A stretch of DNA of 64,000 nucleotides from Welwitschia mirabilis (Eukaryota; Gnetophyta; Gnetopsida; Welwitschiales), in contig JBOZIK010000001.1 in assembly GCA_051453625.1 (NCBI GenBank), forward strand, positions 148,618,526 through 148,682,525. Direction: 5' to 3'. Shown here piece by piece: positions 10,741-22,187 of the stretch. The notes under the pieces were generated by a model. That model saw nothing but the letters and a program-made list of their open reading frames with translations. It was not told the DNA's origin and did no database searches. Each line of letters begins with the position of its first letter. The stretch's first letter is position 1. A program made the translations under genes and the position numbers.

Positions 10741-12640
10741 AGTGAGTTTTTGGTTATTTGGTAATTATTCTAATGGGAGGTTTAGATTTCAAATCTTCAC
10801 AATAACATTTTAAGTCAAGTTTTTTAGGGATATTTCTTATGGTATTAACTTTTAGTTATTAATTAATAAGTATTACTTAAATACTTAAGCAATTTCTAGG
10901 GTAAGTGATGTCATGTTCTTTTTTTAGTCTAGCCTTGTTATGATAATAACTTTTCCAATTTAAATAAATGATTAAAAAATAAGCAAAGTTTCTATATGTC
11001 TTAAGGCAACATATATATTGTAAAGTGTCTAAACTATAGGTTCATAATAATACTTTTTAATGAGAGTAAACTTTGGTAAAGTTTTATTTTCAATCAAACC
11101 CATTGGATTGTATGATGACAAATTAATATTAGGGACATAGATGTTTTAGATATTACATCTTGGTGTTAGAGTGAGTTTGAAGTTTTTAACATTGAAAACA
11201 TTTCGAGTATTACGTTTTGGTATCAGGGCATTAAGAGGAATATTTTCAACATTAGAAATTTGGGGTCATACATTTTGGTATCAGAGTCTAGGCTGCGATT
11301 TTGCTGGGCATATCTGTCATGAAGTCATATCAAGATTATAGCATAGGTTAACGATTTTATTGGGTATAACTATTATTATACTGTAGATTGAAATTTAGGC
11401 TTATAATATGTGTAGATTGATTTCTATTGGTTTAATGTGGCCCCAAGAAGGGTATTTATCTGACCAACTAAAGTTACAACTTTAATAAATTGGTTAGCAA
11501 CCTAGTGGATGAACTTATAAGCAAGCAATGAGTGGGAAGATAGTAACTCTATGATGGTGTAAATTAAGAGGACAAATCCTACAACTTTCTAAGGTATTAA
11601 TAATATGACACATGTAGAAGCATGATTGATATGTGTGTAAAACAAGTTAAAATCATTCAACTTCACTACTTATCAACTTGTTAAAAGAGCGACTATACAA
11701 TGGAATGTAGAAATATGATGATAATGAAATATTATAGTCTAATAATATTTTATGGGAGTCTTTTAGGAGTTCAGAGAGTCAATGATTTATGTGAGTCAGT
11801 TATGAGAACCTTGTGGATCCTAAGTTATCTTTTTATAAACTATTTTAAATAAGTCTTATTGACTAGCCTTTTATAAGTCTTACATGTGATTATTCTATTT
11901 GATCATTAACTTGATGTTAAAATAAGAAACTAATTCTGGCTAAGGTAACTAGTTGTTTAAACCTTAAAGAGTTTGTAAGTCCTAGGATATCTGGATCGAA
12001 ACTCTAGAAGAAAGGGAAAAATATGTTCACAATTAAGAAAAGTTTATCCCTTCTAGTTATGTGCAACTAGATTACTTGAATACATCATGAGATCATAAGT
12101 AAAAAAGATTAAGATAAATTAAAGTCTTAATCCTATCTTAGTTATCTAAATGTTCTCTACCTCATGTTTTGATAATCTTTTTCTACCTATCCCTACATTA
12201 AAACTATGATAGAATATAGTTCTCACACCATTTATGCATGTGTAGGAACCATTATAGGAGACGATGTAGACAAGAATTGATGGTTGCATGTAGCTGGGTC
12301 TTATTTATATGTCTTCTTGAGTGTTGCATAAATAGATTTATAAAGGGTCATGTGTATCCTTGATACTTAAGCATGTCGTAAAAGACCTATTATTTCGATT
12401 TATACTTGATAATGACATAGTGATTTACAATTTACTCAATTAATATGCCTATTTAAGCTTAGAAACTAATTTAGTTCTTTTATGAATTATTACTTGAAGA
12501 GATAAACTTTAGATATGCCTTAATATTTTAAGTTAGAGAGGTCAATGATGAATAAGATTATGCATGTGTCTTATAGTATAAATCAATAACCTCAGCTATG
12601 AACTAATGTCGTTAGACTTTGGACAATATTAAACTTATCT
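10741..12640 (+). mobile_element. Family-B LTR end, primer site and further LTR pieces
   Basis: 10741-11157 has the character of an LTR 3' end (closing TATTACA) and is followed by primer-site-like sequence. 11290-11450 resembles the internal sequence at 41395-41470. From about 11780 to 12490 the text goes back to family-B LTR sequence: the blocks near 11940-12110 ('ctagttgtttaaacctt', 'tatgtgcaactagattac') are shared with 27690-27830 and 39250-39380. The order suggests fragments of more than one copy. No coding domain is seen. Confidence 0.6.
11140..11290 (+). promoter_or_regulatory. Triplicated LTR-end plus Met-tRNA-type primer site
   Basis: TTGGTGTTAGAGTG at 11160, TTTTGGTATCAGGGC at 11215 and TTTTGGTATCAGAGTC at 11273 are three versions of one motif, 57 and 58 bases apart. 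Each is preceded by a related '...aacattgaaa...ttaca/tacg' stretch. TGGTATCAGAGC is complementary to the 3' end of initiator tRNA-Met, the common primer site of plant LTR retrotransposons. Two similar copies occur at 41328 and 41372. Confidence 0.7.
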
Positions 12641-12662
12641 ATGAATTCTATAAAAATATTTT

Positions 12663-12760
12663 CAACTTTAGTATAGTTGAAGTGGTTGAGTTACTTAATT
12701 GTAATACAGGAAGTCTTGAGTTTGAATCTTCATTTATAATTTTTTTTTTTTGAAAAATGC
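12663..12760 (+). repeat. tRNA-like unit with T-run, probable SINE
   Basis: TAGTTGAAGTGGTTGAG resembles a Pol III A box; GAGTTTGAATCTTC, about 35 bases on, resembles a B box; a run of 13 T follows at about 12739-12751. That order (tRNA head, then T-run) is typical of plant SINE remnants or of a Pol III terminator. It lies in the DNA into which element F inserted. Confidence 0.5.
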
Positions 12761-12863
12761 TTTAACAATGAGTTAATGAAGTATTTTAATAAATTATTCT
12801 TAAACTAGCCTCAATAACCAATTTTCCTCCACATGACTTTAGCATGGGAAAATTTAAGGATAA

Positions 12864-12868
12864 CTAGC
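12864..12868 (+). repeat. 5-bp target-site duplication (left), element F
   Basis: CTAGC directly precedes the 5' LTR and recurs directly after the 3' LTR at 25079-25083. A 5-bp duplication is the usual size for Ty3/Gypsy integration. Confidence 0.85.
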
Positions 12869-14612
12869 TGTTGCATTATCAACTTATGCATATTTGATAG
12901 TGTATTTCGAGTGGTTTTGCAGGTAAATAGATAGGTAAATTATTAATTTCTGTTATATTAAAGAGTAAGATAAAAAGCGTGGAAACACGTAGATCTTCAT
13001 GATAATTTATAGCATTATAAACAAATATGAATATTTTATATTTCTAAAGATAACTTCCTGTAAAACATTGAGGCTGATGTAATAATTAAAGAATTATCAA
13101 AGGCCATTATCCACCTCATTATTTAAATGACTGTATGGGTGACCGTGCCAACTAGATGTTGATTATAGTCTACCTAGTAACTAATGTGGATTGATTATGA
13201 GGTGGCATCATCTCTTATATTATTCTAACGATTAGCTGGATGACACTGTTGTAATGTCTATACTAAACATTCACCTATCTTCTACCACTTGTATTTTTCG
13301 TTTCTCCTCACGTGGCCGTTATGATTTACTTACATCTTTTTGTTTTTGTTATTATGTGTTAAGTTAATAAATAGAGATCTCGTCCTTGACTTCTACTTAT
13401 CTATGTTTGCATCTAAAATTCTCATAACAAAAGATCAAAGAATTTAAGATCCATCCTATAGTTCTAGAGAGATGTTTCCTTGGTGTTGTACGACATTTCC
13501 TCCGTTGAGGTATAACTACTTTGTAACATGGATGTGGTTTGATTAATACAAAAATAGTTTCTTTTATGCTTTTAATGTATGATCATTTCTCACCCTCATA
13601 GCTTATGTTGCTTCTAATCTTGTGATAGTTTCTTTTTTTATATAGGTTATGAGGGCAAACTTTGTCAAGGTTATGCTTAGTTAGTTTAAGTTAACTGCAT
13701 TGTTGTTTCCTTTTCCTAGATTAGCTTTGCACAAGTGTATTTTATTTTACTTTCATGCACTGAAAGTTATTTNNNNNNNNNNNNNNNNNNNNNNNNNNNN
13801 NNNNNNNNNNNNNNNNNNNNNNNNNNNNNNNNNNNNNNNNNNNNNNNNNNNNNNNNNNNNNNNNNNNNNNNNGTGCAAAGAGTGTCAACTAGGATGCTTA
13901 TTATAGTTTATCTAGTAACTAATGTGGAGTAATTATGAGGTGGCATTATCTCTTCTATCATTCAGATGATCTGTTGGATGACACTATTGTAACATTTGTA
14001 CTGAACATTCAGCTAAATTCTATCATTTGTATTTTTTATTTTTCCCTTGCGCAGCCTTTATAGTTTACCTGTGCCTTTCTGTCTTTGTTGTTGTGTATTG
14101 AGTCAATAAATATAGATCTCACCCTCGACTCTTATTTATACGTATTTGCATCTAAAATTCTTGTGGCAAGAGAACAAAGGGACAGAGATCCATCCTATAG
14201 TTCTAGAGAGATGTTTTCTTGGTGTTGGGCAGCATTTCCTCCATTGAGGTGTGGCTACTTTGTAACACGGATATTGTTTAAAACTTAATACAAAAATATC
14301 TCTTTTTATGCTTTCAATGTGTGATTGTTACTCATCCTCATAACTTAGTTACTTTTGATCTGGTGATAGTCTCTTTAGTGATATACGTTATGAGGGCAAC
14401 CTTTATTAGGGTTATGCTTGGTTAGTTTAAGAAAGTGCATTGTTGTTTCCTTTTGTGGAAAGCAACTTTTTTATTTTCTACTTTGGCCTTCAATGGATTA
14501 TGACATTTAGGTCACTTCATTCTATATTATTGTGTTGTGTTTGTGCATTATTATTTGTGATTAAAAGAATTCTACTCAGGACATAAATGTTGCATAAATA
14601 TGCATCACAACA
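12869..14612 (+). repeat. 5' LTR of F (with internal step-back at a gap)
   Basis: Starts TGTTGCATTATC, matching TGTTGTGCTATT at 24001, and ends CACAACA before the primer site. It includes a TATA-like TAATAAATAGAGATCT near 13365 and again near 14105. The 3' LTR is 1078 bases; this one spans 1744 because 13140-13772 and 13873-14500 are two diverged versions of the same LTR part on either side of the gap. Confidence 0.85.
13773..13872. other. Assembly gap (100 N) inside the 5' LTR
   Basis: Placeholder gap flanked by diverged copies of the same LTR segment. Confidence 0.95.
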
Positions 14613-14640
14613 TCTTATCCCCATTACTAGGGAAGGCTAC
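14613..14640 (+). promoter_or_regulatory. Primer-binding site of F, decayed tRNA-Asp type
   Basis: TTATCCCCATTACTAGGGAA follows the LTR end and matches the Athila primer site class (TGGCGCCGTTGCC core) when C-to-T and G-to-A changes are allowed. The downstream AAGGCTA is also kept in the relatives D and G. Confidence 0.65.
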
Positions 14641-15339
14641 TTGGAGTTCAAGAGTTATCGTTGCTATAGTGCGGATGCTTGCTTGTAGCAACATTATATT
14701 AGTATCTACAGTAGTGTAGGTTTTTGCTTTTTGCAGTATCCGTTTTTTTGTTTTCAAATAAAAAGTCTATTTTCTGTTCAGTAATAAAAAACCAGTCATC
14801 TGCTTTATCATCCAGATGATGCATGACAACGATGACCTATGTGCCATGAATTTTATATTTCAATTTTTAATTAAAAATTTATAGGGCTTTTCCCATCATT
14901 CCCTTAGTCCAGACGACTCAAGAGGACAACAATTTGCTTTTTAAGTTTTCTGTTAAAGACAGTCTTTTATTTTTATTTTTTGCTTTTTTTGTGGCTTCTA
15001 TGTTTCTATCATTCAGTATATCATCTGGATGAATAAAGGGATGATACTTTATGCATTCGAGACTAAGCATGTATGATAAAATCCAAGAAGGTTTGATAGA
15101 TCTAAAAACTAAAACAGGTAAAAACAACAAAGATCCACAAGATTTTAAATTTCCTGAAATTTCTACTTTCATTTTTGTAGAGTCTAATTTTGTTACCATG
15201 TCTACCTCATCCCAAAAGTAAAAGCAACCTATCTTACCAAATCCACCCCTTGTTATTAGAATCCATATGACCACTCCTATCCATACTAATGCTAACGTCA
15301 CTCTTAGAGATTTTATAGCAAACAAAAAACATGAAACCC
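14641..15339 (+). other. Leader of F
   Basis: Non-coding leader between primer site and gag. It holds two copies of the TCATCYRGATGA-type motif (14807-14820, 15021-15032). A 135-codon open frame on the minus strand (14918-15325) is antisense to the leader and start of gag and has no recognisable domain. Confidence 0.6.
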
Positions 15340-16850
15340 AAACTCCTTTTAGCTTACCTCCTGGTGATGATGTTGAACTCCATAATCTAAATGCATATTC
15401 TACCTTTAGTGGTCAACCCGATGAAGTTCCTTTGTAACACATTGCTGACATAGAATAGTTGGTTCTTACTTCTGGAAATGGTAAAAAACGAATAAGTGAT
15501 AAAACCTATATGATCATCTTCCCCATAACTTTAAGAGATAAAACAAAATTATGACTTAGAATGATTCCCCATAAAAGTTTAAAATTTTGGAGTCAAGTTC
15601 AAGAAGCCTTCATTAAGAGATTTATGAGTGAAACCACCAGACAAAAATGTAAGAAAGAAGTCACTAACTTTCAAAAAATTCCTAACAAAGATTATGATTT
15701 TGCCTATGAGAGATTACTTGTTACTTTATATTTGAACCCTGTAGATGTCTTTTCAAGGTAGGACTTGTTTACTACTTTTACAATGGATTAAATAGTAACA
15801 TAAAGCAACTTGTAGATTTTTCATGTAGAGGTAACTTGTTGAACCAAATCTTAGATGATGTTTAAAAAGTGATGGAAGACTTAATAGAAGTAAGTCAAAC
15901 ATGGCCTTAATCCTCACTTTGAGAAAATAGAACTATAGGTTAAACCATTAAAGATCTAAAAGAGGTAAAAAAAAAAAAAAATTTAAAATAAGAACAAAAA
16001 ATGAACTAATTAATGTTATAAAGGATTTCACCTCTACCTTAAAAAAATACATCCAAATGATTTTTGATGCTAAGATGGCAACTGAGAAGAGTGAAGTTGT
16101 AGTTCCAACCTGTGATTTGTATGAAGATAGTTACCATGTTACCAAAGATTGCCTCTTGCTTCCTACTTACAAAGAGAAAATTTATGAATAAGTTTGTGAC
16201 TTTAACTAGATATCTTCAAACTATAACCAAAATCAAAGACAAGTCCATAATCATAACAAATTTTAACATAAGATGAGTGAATAGCCCAACTCTAGAAATT
16301 TTCAAACACATCATCCTAGCTTCTAACCTTTCAAAAATATATTTAAAAACTCAAACTTTTAATACAATAACTTAAACAACTTGGCAAGCTCATCCAACTT
16401 CCAAAATCATAGTGATCCTCTTAGGAATTTAATTGAGGAGTTGAGAAAATCATAAGAAAAGATAAACACCAACATAGAAAACCTTGTGAGTATTCTACAA
16501 AAAAATATGCTTATTAACCAAAGACCACAAGGGTTTCTTACCACTAAATGGAGTTAGAAAATATTATAAAGTGATGATAGGAAGTGGAAATAACATAAAT
16601 CCTTATCCCCATAAGGCTTCAACATCATAAAGCAATAAAAATAATGAGGAAGAGGATATAAAAATCTTAGAAAACCATTCTTTTCCTTTTTCATTAAGAA
16701 AAAAAAAAAAGAAGGATTCTTCACAAAAGAAACCTTATACCTCATGGCTTGATAGGCTTAATAAAAACCCCATTTTTATGATTATCTTAAAGTTCTAATG
16801 CAAAATATGAGTATCAACTTACCATTTTGGAGAGTTTTACAAGAAAACCC
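15340..16850 (+). pseudogene. F gag remnant, first copy
   Basis: Gag makes the particle that packages element RNA. The open piece 15561-15761 carries FWSQVQEAFIKRF and YDFAYERL, in the place and form of the Athila/retrotransposon gag core. This is followed by LVDFSCRGN and LDDV blocks in other frames. A zinc knuckle remnant lies near 16109-16150: the CX2CX4HX4C pattern has its second Cys replaced by Tyr (CDLYEDSYH). The later part (16250-16850) is Asn/Ser-rich linker. Many stops and a poly(A) stretch near 15968 break the frame. Confidence 0.8.
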
Positions 16851-17296
16851 AAGATATTTTAGGGGCGGCAACTATGAGTATCACTTTCGAAGGAAACCGT
16901 AGGATAAAAAAATGCTTGATAGATATTAGAGCTAATATCAATATTATGCCCTTGCATATTTTTCAAGGACTTGGTTTAGAAGAAATAGTATAACCTACAT
17001 GAATTATCTTAGAGTTAACTAATACTTCTATGAAAAAACTATTAGCTGTAATCAAGGGCTTGGTTATTTAGATAGAAGAAGCTTTTTACCCCATTGATGT
17101 TATAGTTTTAAAATTTAAACACTATGGTGGATATCCTTTACTTTTAGATAGAGCTTTCTTACAATAGCCCTCTGTATCATAGATATAAGAACCAAATTAA
17201 TGAAGTGTTATTTTCAAAATGAATAATTTTTAATAAGAGTTTTTCATATAGCAAAAAATAATTTAGGAAACGATTTGAGGATGGAGAAAGACATTA
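16851..17296 (+). pseudogene. F aspartic protease remnant, first copy
   Basis: Retroviral-type aspartic protease, which cuts the polyprotein. LIDIRANINIMPLHIF keeps the catalytic Asp, but DIRA replaces the usual D-x-G-A, so the essential Gly is lost. The downstream FYPIDVIVLKF and LLLDRAFL blocks are the flap-distal and LxGRxFL segments. Stops are present. It runs into the gap at 17297. Confidence 0.8.
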
Positions 17297-17396
17297 NNNN
17301 NNNNNNNNNNNNNNNNNNNNNNNNNNNNNNNNNNNNNNNNNNNNNNNNNNNNNNNNNNNNNNNNNNNNNNNNNNNNNNNNNNNNNNNNNNNNNNNN
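17297..17396. other. Assembly gap (100 N) between two gag-protease copies
   Basis: On the right side the sequence resumes at the equivalent of about 15900, some 1400 bases back, in a diverged copy. Confidence 0.95.
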
Positions 17397-18508
17397 AAAC
17401 ATGGCCTAAGCCCTCACCTAGAAATAAATGAACTATAGGCCAAATCATTAAATATTTAAAGGAGGTAAAACATGAGAAAAATGAAACATGAACTGAAAAT
17501 GAACCAATCAATGTCATAAAGGATTTCACCTCTACCTTAGAAACCTATACCCAAATAATTTTAGATGTAAAGGTGGCAATTAAAAAGAGTGAAGTTGTAG
17601 TTTCTACCTGTGATTTATGTAAGGATAGTTACCATGTTACTAAAGAATGTCCTTTAATTCCAACTCATAAAGAGAAAATTTATAAGTAAGTTTATGCTTT
17701 TAACCAGAGATCTTCAACTACAACCAAAACTAAAATCAAATACAAGTCTAAAATCACAATTTCTTTTAATATATGATGAGTAAACAACACAACTCTAGAA
17801 ATTTTTAAACAAACCATTATAACTTCTAACCTTTTAAGAATAGATTTGAGAACTTAAACTTTACATCCAATAACTTAAACAACTTAGAAAGCTCACCCAA
17901 CTCCTAAAACCATAGTGACCCTCTTAGTAATTTCATTAAGGAGTTGAGAAAATTACAAGAAAATACAAACTCAAATATTAGAAACACAAAAATCAACATT
18001 GAAAACCTTATGAGCATTTCACAACAAACTATGTTTATCAATCAAAGACCACAAAGGTCTCTTACCACTCAACCTTTACAAAAGCTAAATAAAGTTAGAA
18101 AAGATTTTAAGGTAGTGGTAAGAAGTGAAAATGATATAAATCCTCCTATCCATAAGGATTCAACATCACAAAGTAATAAAAATGATGAGGAAGAGAACAT
18201 AAAAATCTTAGAAAACCATTCTTTTCCTTTTTCATTAAGGAACAAAATGAAAGAATCTATACAAAAGAAACTTGCTACCCTATGGCTTGATAGGTTTAAG
18301 ACAAACCCTTTTTTTAATGATCATCTAAAAGACTTAATGAAAAATATGAATATCAACTTACCACTTTGGAAAGTTTTGCAAGAAAACCCAAAATATTCTA
18401 AGTTATGGAAAGACTTAATAAGAAGAAAACAAAAATAAACCATTCCTAGTAAAGTTTTCTTAGCTTAATCCATGAGTAATTTGATTTTCCAAAAATGTCC
18501 AAAGTTGA
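17397..18508 (+). pseudogene. F gag C-terminal half, second copy
   Basis: This repeats the region 15898-16860 in better condition. A complete CCHC zinc knuckle (CX2CX4HX4C, CDLCKDSYHVTKEC) lies at 17609-17650 and would bind RNA. From 17944 to 18438 there are 164 uninterrupted codons of Asn/Lys-rich linker between knuckle and protease, ending in a YSKLWKDLIRRK block that is also found in element G (YSKLWKDLIKRK). No domain is known to me for the linker. Stops before and after make it non-functional as it stands. Confidence 0.82.
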
Positions 18509-19200
18509 AAGATCTAAGGGTGGCAACTATGATTGTTACTTTAGAAGGAAGTCTTAGGATAAAGAGAGCCTTGATAGATATTGGAGCTAATGTCAACATT
18601 ATGCCCTTACACATTTGTTAAAAACTTGATTTGGAAGAAAGAGTAGAACTTACATGGATTATCTTAGAGTTAGCTGATACTTCTGTAAAGAAATCATTAG
18701 GTATGATTAAGGACTTAGTCATTCAGATAGAATAAGCTTTCTACCTCATTGATGTTGTTATTTTAGAAGTTAACCACCATTGTGGATATCCTTACTTCTA
18801 AGTAGAGATTTCTATGCAAGCACACACTATACCAAAGATATAAAAAGCAGATTGATAAAGTGTTATTTTAGAAATAAATAATTCTTAATAATATTTTTTA
18901 ATTTGATCAAAAAAGATTTAGAAAATGATTTAATTATGGAGGAAAAAATTAGGTCAACTTTGTTTTTACAACATCATCCAGTTGAGAAAAGATAGTCAAT
19001 GCTTCAGAACCAACCCTGTTTGATGATAAATCAAAAGTAAACTACTTGTATGTTTTTGATAATCAACTTGAGTTTAACCATTTGATAATTAAGTTTTTTA
19101 ATCTAGAGAGTAGAGAGTGTAATTTTGTTAATTATGTAGAAGTCTAAGAATTTAGCAGACCTAAGATTTCTTATTTTGAGGGTAGCTATTTACTACTAAC
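18509..19200 (+). pseudogene. F aspartic protease remnant, second copy, and linker to RT
   Basis: LIDIGANVNIMPLHI near 18570-18620 keeps the D-x-G-A catalytic motif, unlike the first copy and element G. Later blocks (AFYLIDVVILEV, LSREIS) match the protease C-terminal half. The linker to RT is decayed and holds one TCATC-type motif (CATCTGGATGACA near 19200). Confidence 0.78.
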
Positions 19201-20340
19201 ATCTGGATGACAGTCTAAGATGACATTCTATTATCCTAAAAAATTTATAGAAACCAAAAGTATGAGCTTAAACCTAAACCTAAAATCTTTAGACAATGGA
19301 TTAAAATGAATTATTTTGAATAATAACCTAAAAAAACCCTTGATTATCAATAAAAATCTTACTCCTTAACAAGAATCAAGTCTTGTCTCTCTTCTGTAAT
19401 TTAAACTAAATTCATTTCTTTGTGATTCTATAATGATTTGACATACATACCCACTTCCATAGTGTAATATAAAATCTACCTTAAAGAAAATGATAAACCC
19501 TTGAGGTAACCCCAACACAGACTCAATCCAACCCTTAAATAAATTATAAAAAATAAAATCATAAAATTAATGGGTTTTGGAATTATTTACTCCATTTCTA
19601 ATAGTGAGTGGATTAGCCCCTTGATGGTAGTTCCAAAAAAGAGTGGAAATGGAAAATGTGCATAGACTTTTGAAAACTAAATGAGGTAACCAAAAAATAC
19701 CACTATCCTTTGCATTTTCTTGATTAGATTCTTGATAAGATTTAGGATCATACTTTTTACTATTATTTTGATGTTTATAATGGTTAAAATAAGGTTTTCA
19801 TTACTAGTGATGACCAAGCCAAAACCACTTTTACTTCTCCTTTTGGTACCTTTGCTTTTAGATGCATGTCTTTCAGAATTTGTAATACTCTTGATACTTT
19901 TTAGTGTGCTATGATAGATATCTTTTCTGATATGCTTAAGGATTCCATTGAGATTTTTATGGATGACTTCTCTATTTATGCTAAAACTTTTAAACAAATC
20001 TTAAATAATTTAGAGAAAGTCTTAGATTGTTGCATTTCTAGTGGCCTTTACTTGAGTTAGAAAAAGAATCTATTCCTTATAGAAAATGGTATTACTTTAG
20101 GTTACCATATTTCTCAAAGGGGATTAGGATGGATGCTTCTAAAGTTGGCATTATTAAAAACTTAAGTTCCCCTACAAATGTTAAACAATTCTATTGTTTT
20201 CTTGTTATTATGGTTTTTACTATCAGTTTATTCATGATTATTGTACTATTTATAAACCCCTTTACTCTTTACTAAAGAAAGAATTCAAATTTGAATGGAA
20301 GAAATCTTGTTAATTTTCTTTTGAAAGGCTTAAATATGAA
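19201..20340 (+). pseudogene. F reverse transcriptase remnant
   Basis: The domain copies element RNA into DNA. Blocks in order: ISNSEWISPLMVVPKKSG near 19590-19650 (RT motif 1), FTSPFGTFAFRCM near 19830-19870 in a shifted frame, and the catalytic FMDDFSIYA with MDD at 19959-19967. Then come LEKVLDCCISSGLYL and GYHISQRG near 20100. Frameshifts occur around 19700 and 20120 and there are several stops. The active-site Asp pair is present, but the protein cannot be made. Confidence 0.88.
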
Positions 20341-20745
20341 TTGTCTTATGCTCCTATATTAACAAGACCAAATTGGAAACTTGATGTTGAGCTTATGTGT
20401 GATGTCAGTAACTTTGTCATGGGTTGGGTTCTTTATCAAAAATATTCTAAAGTTATATCTTACCATATCAAATCTTTGTCTAGAACTCAAATAAATTATA
20501 CCACTAAAGAGAAAGGTGTGCTAGCCATTATCTTTTGCCTTGATTCTGTTAGACATTATCTTTTGGGCTTTCATACTAATGTTTACACTTATCATGCTTC
20601 CATTCATTACTCATGACCAAGAAATATTCTAGTACATATTTGATTAGATGAATCCTTTTTATGGAAGATTTTAAATTAACCATTATAGATAAAGTAGGGA
20701 AACATAACTATGTTGCTGATCACTTATCTTAGCTTTCTTATCCTC
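20341..20745 (+). pseudogene. F RNase H remnant
   Basis: A 91-codon open stretch (20341-20616) reads LDVELMCDVSNFVMGWVL, then ISYHIKSLSRTQINYTTKEK, then HYLLGFHTNVYTYHAS. It corresponds to the Ty3/Gypsy RNase H, which removes the RNA template. The first Asp (CDVSN) and the Glu (KEKGVLA) are kept; the Asp of the usual TDH motif is Tyr (YTYH). The closing ADHLS block appears near 20715. Stops follow 20616. Confidence 0.87.
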
Positions 20746-21719
20746 TAGATGATACTATCATTGATGATTTCTTTTTTGATAAGTAGCTTTTCACTATTTT
20801 TTCTTTTCATATTCTTCCATGATATGCCAATATTTTTAACTATTTTGTGATGATGAAAACACCACAACACTAGACCTATAATCAACAGAAATCCTTTCTT
20901 CATATGATAGGTGACTATGAATGGATAGAGCCACATTTTTACTATAGGTGTAAAGACCAAATCATGAGAAAATCTATGTCTAATTGGAATATACCTAAGA
21001 TCCTTCATCTTTGTTATAGTTGTGTTTATGGAGGACATTTTAGTGGACATAAAACTTTAATAAAAATCCTCCATTCTAGTTTTTATTGGCCTTCCCTTTT
21101 TCATAATTCTTTTGATTTTGCTAGAAGGTTTAATCCTTATCAACATTATGGTAGCCTTTTTCATTCACAAGAAATGCCCCTTAGATCTATTCTTGACTAT
21201 GAGCCTTTTGATTATTTGGGTATTGATTTCATAGGTCCTATTCATCTACCTTCTTTAAATAAACATTAGATTTTAGTGGCTGTGAATTACGTGACTAAAT
21301 GAGTTGAAGCTATACCTACTTTTTGAATGATGCATGAACTATCTATTATTTTCTTAGAATTCATATCTTTTAGAGACTTGATTTTCCTAGAGTTAGCATT
21401 AGTGATCAAGTTACTCATTTCATTAATCAAAATTTCAAGAAACTTCTTTTGTTCATAGGTATAGAATATAGAGTAGCTTGTGCTTATCATCCTTAAACTA
21501 ATGGACATGCTGAAAATGCTAATAGAAAAATTTAAAAAATGTTACAAAAACTTGTCTTTGTTAATAAAATGTTTTGGACTTCTGAACTTAACGATGTACT
21601 TTGTGTTTGCCATACTACTTGATATACTTCTCTTGTTTTTTATCTTACGAACTTATATATAATAGAGTTTGTATTTTACTAATTAATGTATGTTATAATT
21701 CTTATTATGTAGCTTATTA
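20746..21719 (+). pseudogene. F integrase remnant
   Basis: The enzyme inserts the DNA copy into the genome. 20904-21269 is open for 121 codons: HLCYSCVYGGHFSGHKT keeps the two zinc-binding His, but the CX2C partner is lost (RFNPYQH). FYWPSLF and DYLGIDFIGP follow, with the first catalytic Asp. The second Asp is visible in ISDQVTHF near 21400 and the Glu in GHAEN near 21510, so the DDE triad can be traced through stops and shifts. Typical stops replace Trp (VTK-stop-VEA) and Gln (HP-stop-TNG). Confidence 0.88.
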
Positions 21720-22087
21720 ACTACATCTTATGGATTTTTATGAAAACCTTAAATATAGATTAGCCTAACTAAACCATTTTAATGAAAAAGAACTGAGAGC
21801 CATACATCATCAATTAATCCATAAATCATAAGCAAAGTTCAAACATGATAAAAAGATTTTTCATCAAATATTTAAACCTGGTCAAATTATCTTGTTATAT
21901 AATACTAGAGTTCATGTTTTGAATAATAAGTTGACCTCTAAATGATTAGGTTCTTATCTTATAGAGAACGTGCATTTTAATGGCTTAGTTAAAACTTTAA
22001 ACTTAGAAACTAAAGAGATTTAGAAGATTAATGGACAATGGCTGAAATTATATGAAGGATCTTTAGATGCAACTGTGAACATGGTAG
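21720..22087 (+). pseudogene. F integrase C-terminal region
   Basis: The sequence LNHFNEKELRAIHHQLIHKS, then FKPGQIILLYNTRVH and NGQWLKLYEGS, matches the tail of Athila integrase (the GPY-like module and the VNGQRLKPY end). Several stops are present; the region ends at the next gap. Confidence 0.8.
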
Positions 22088-22187
22088 NNNNNNNNNNNNN
22101 NNNNNNNNNNNNNNNNNNNNNNNNNNNNNNNNNNNNNNNNNNNNNNNNNNNNNNNNNNNNNNNNNNNNNNNNNNNNNNNNNNNNNNN
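22088..22187. other. Assembly gap (100 N)
   Basis: Lies between the end of pol and the 3' non-coding region of F. Confidence 0.95.

Noticed and set aside
14918-15325. 135-codon minus-strand ORF
   Set aside because: Antisense to the leader and gag start of F; no domain and no partner in the relatives.
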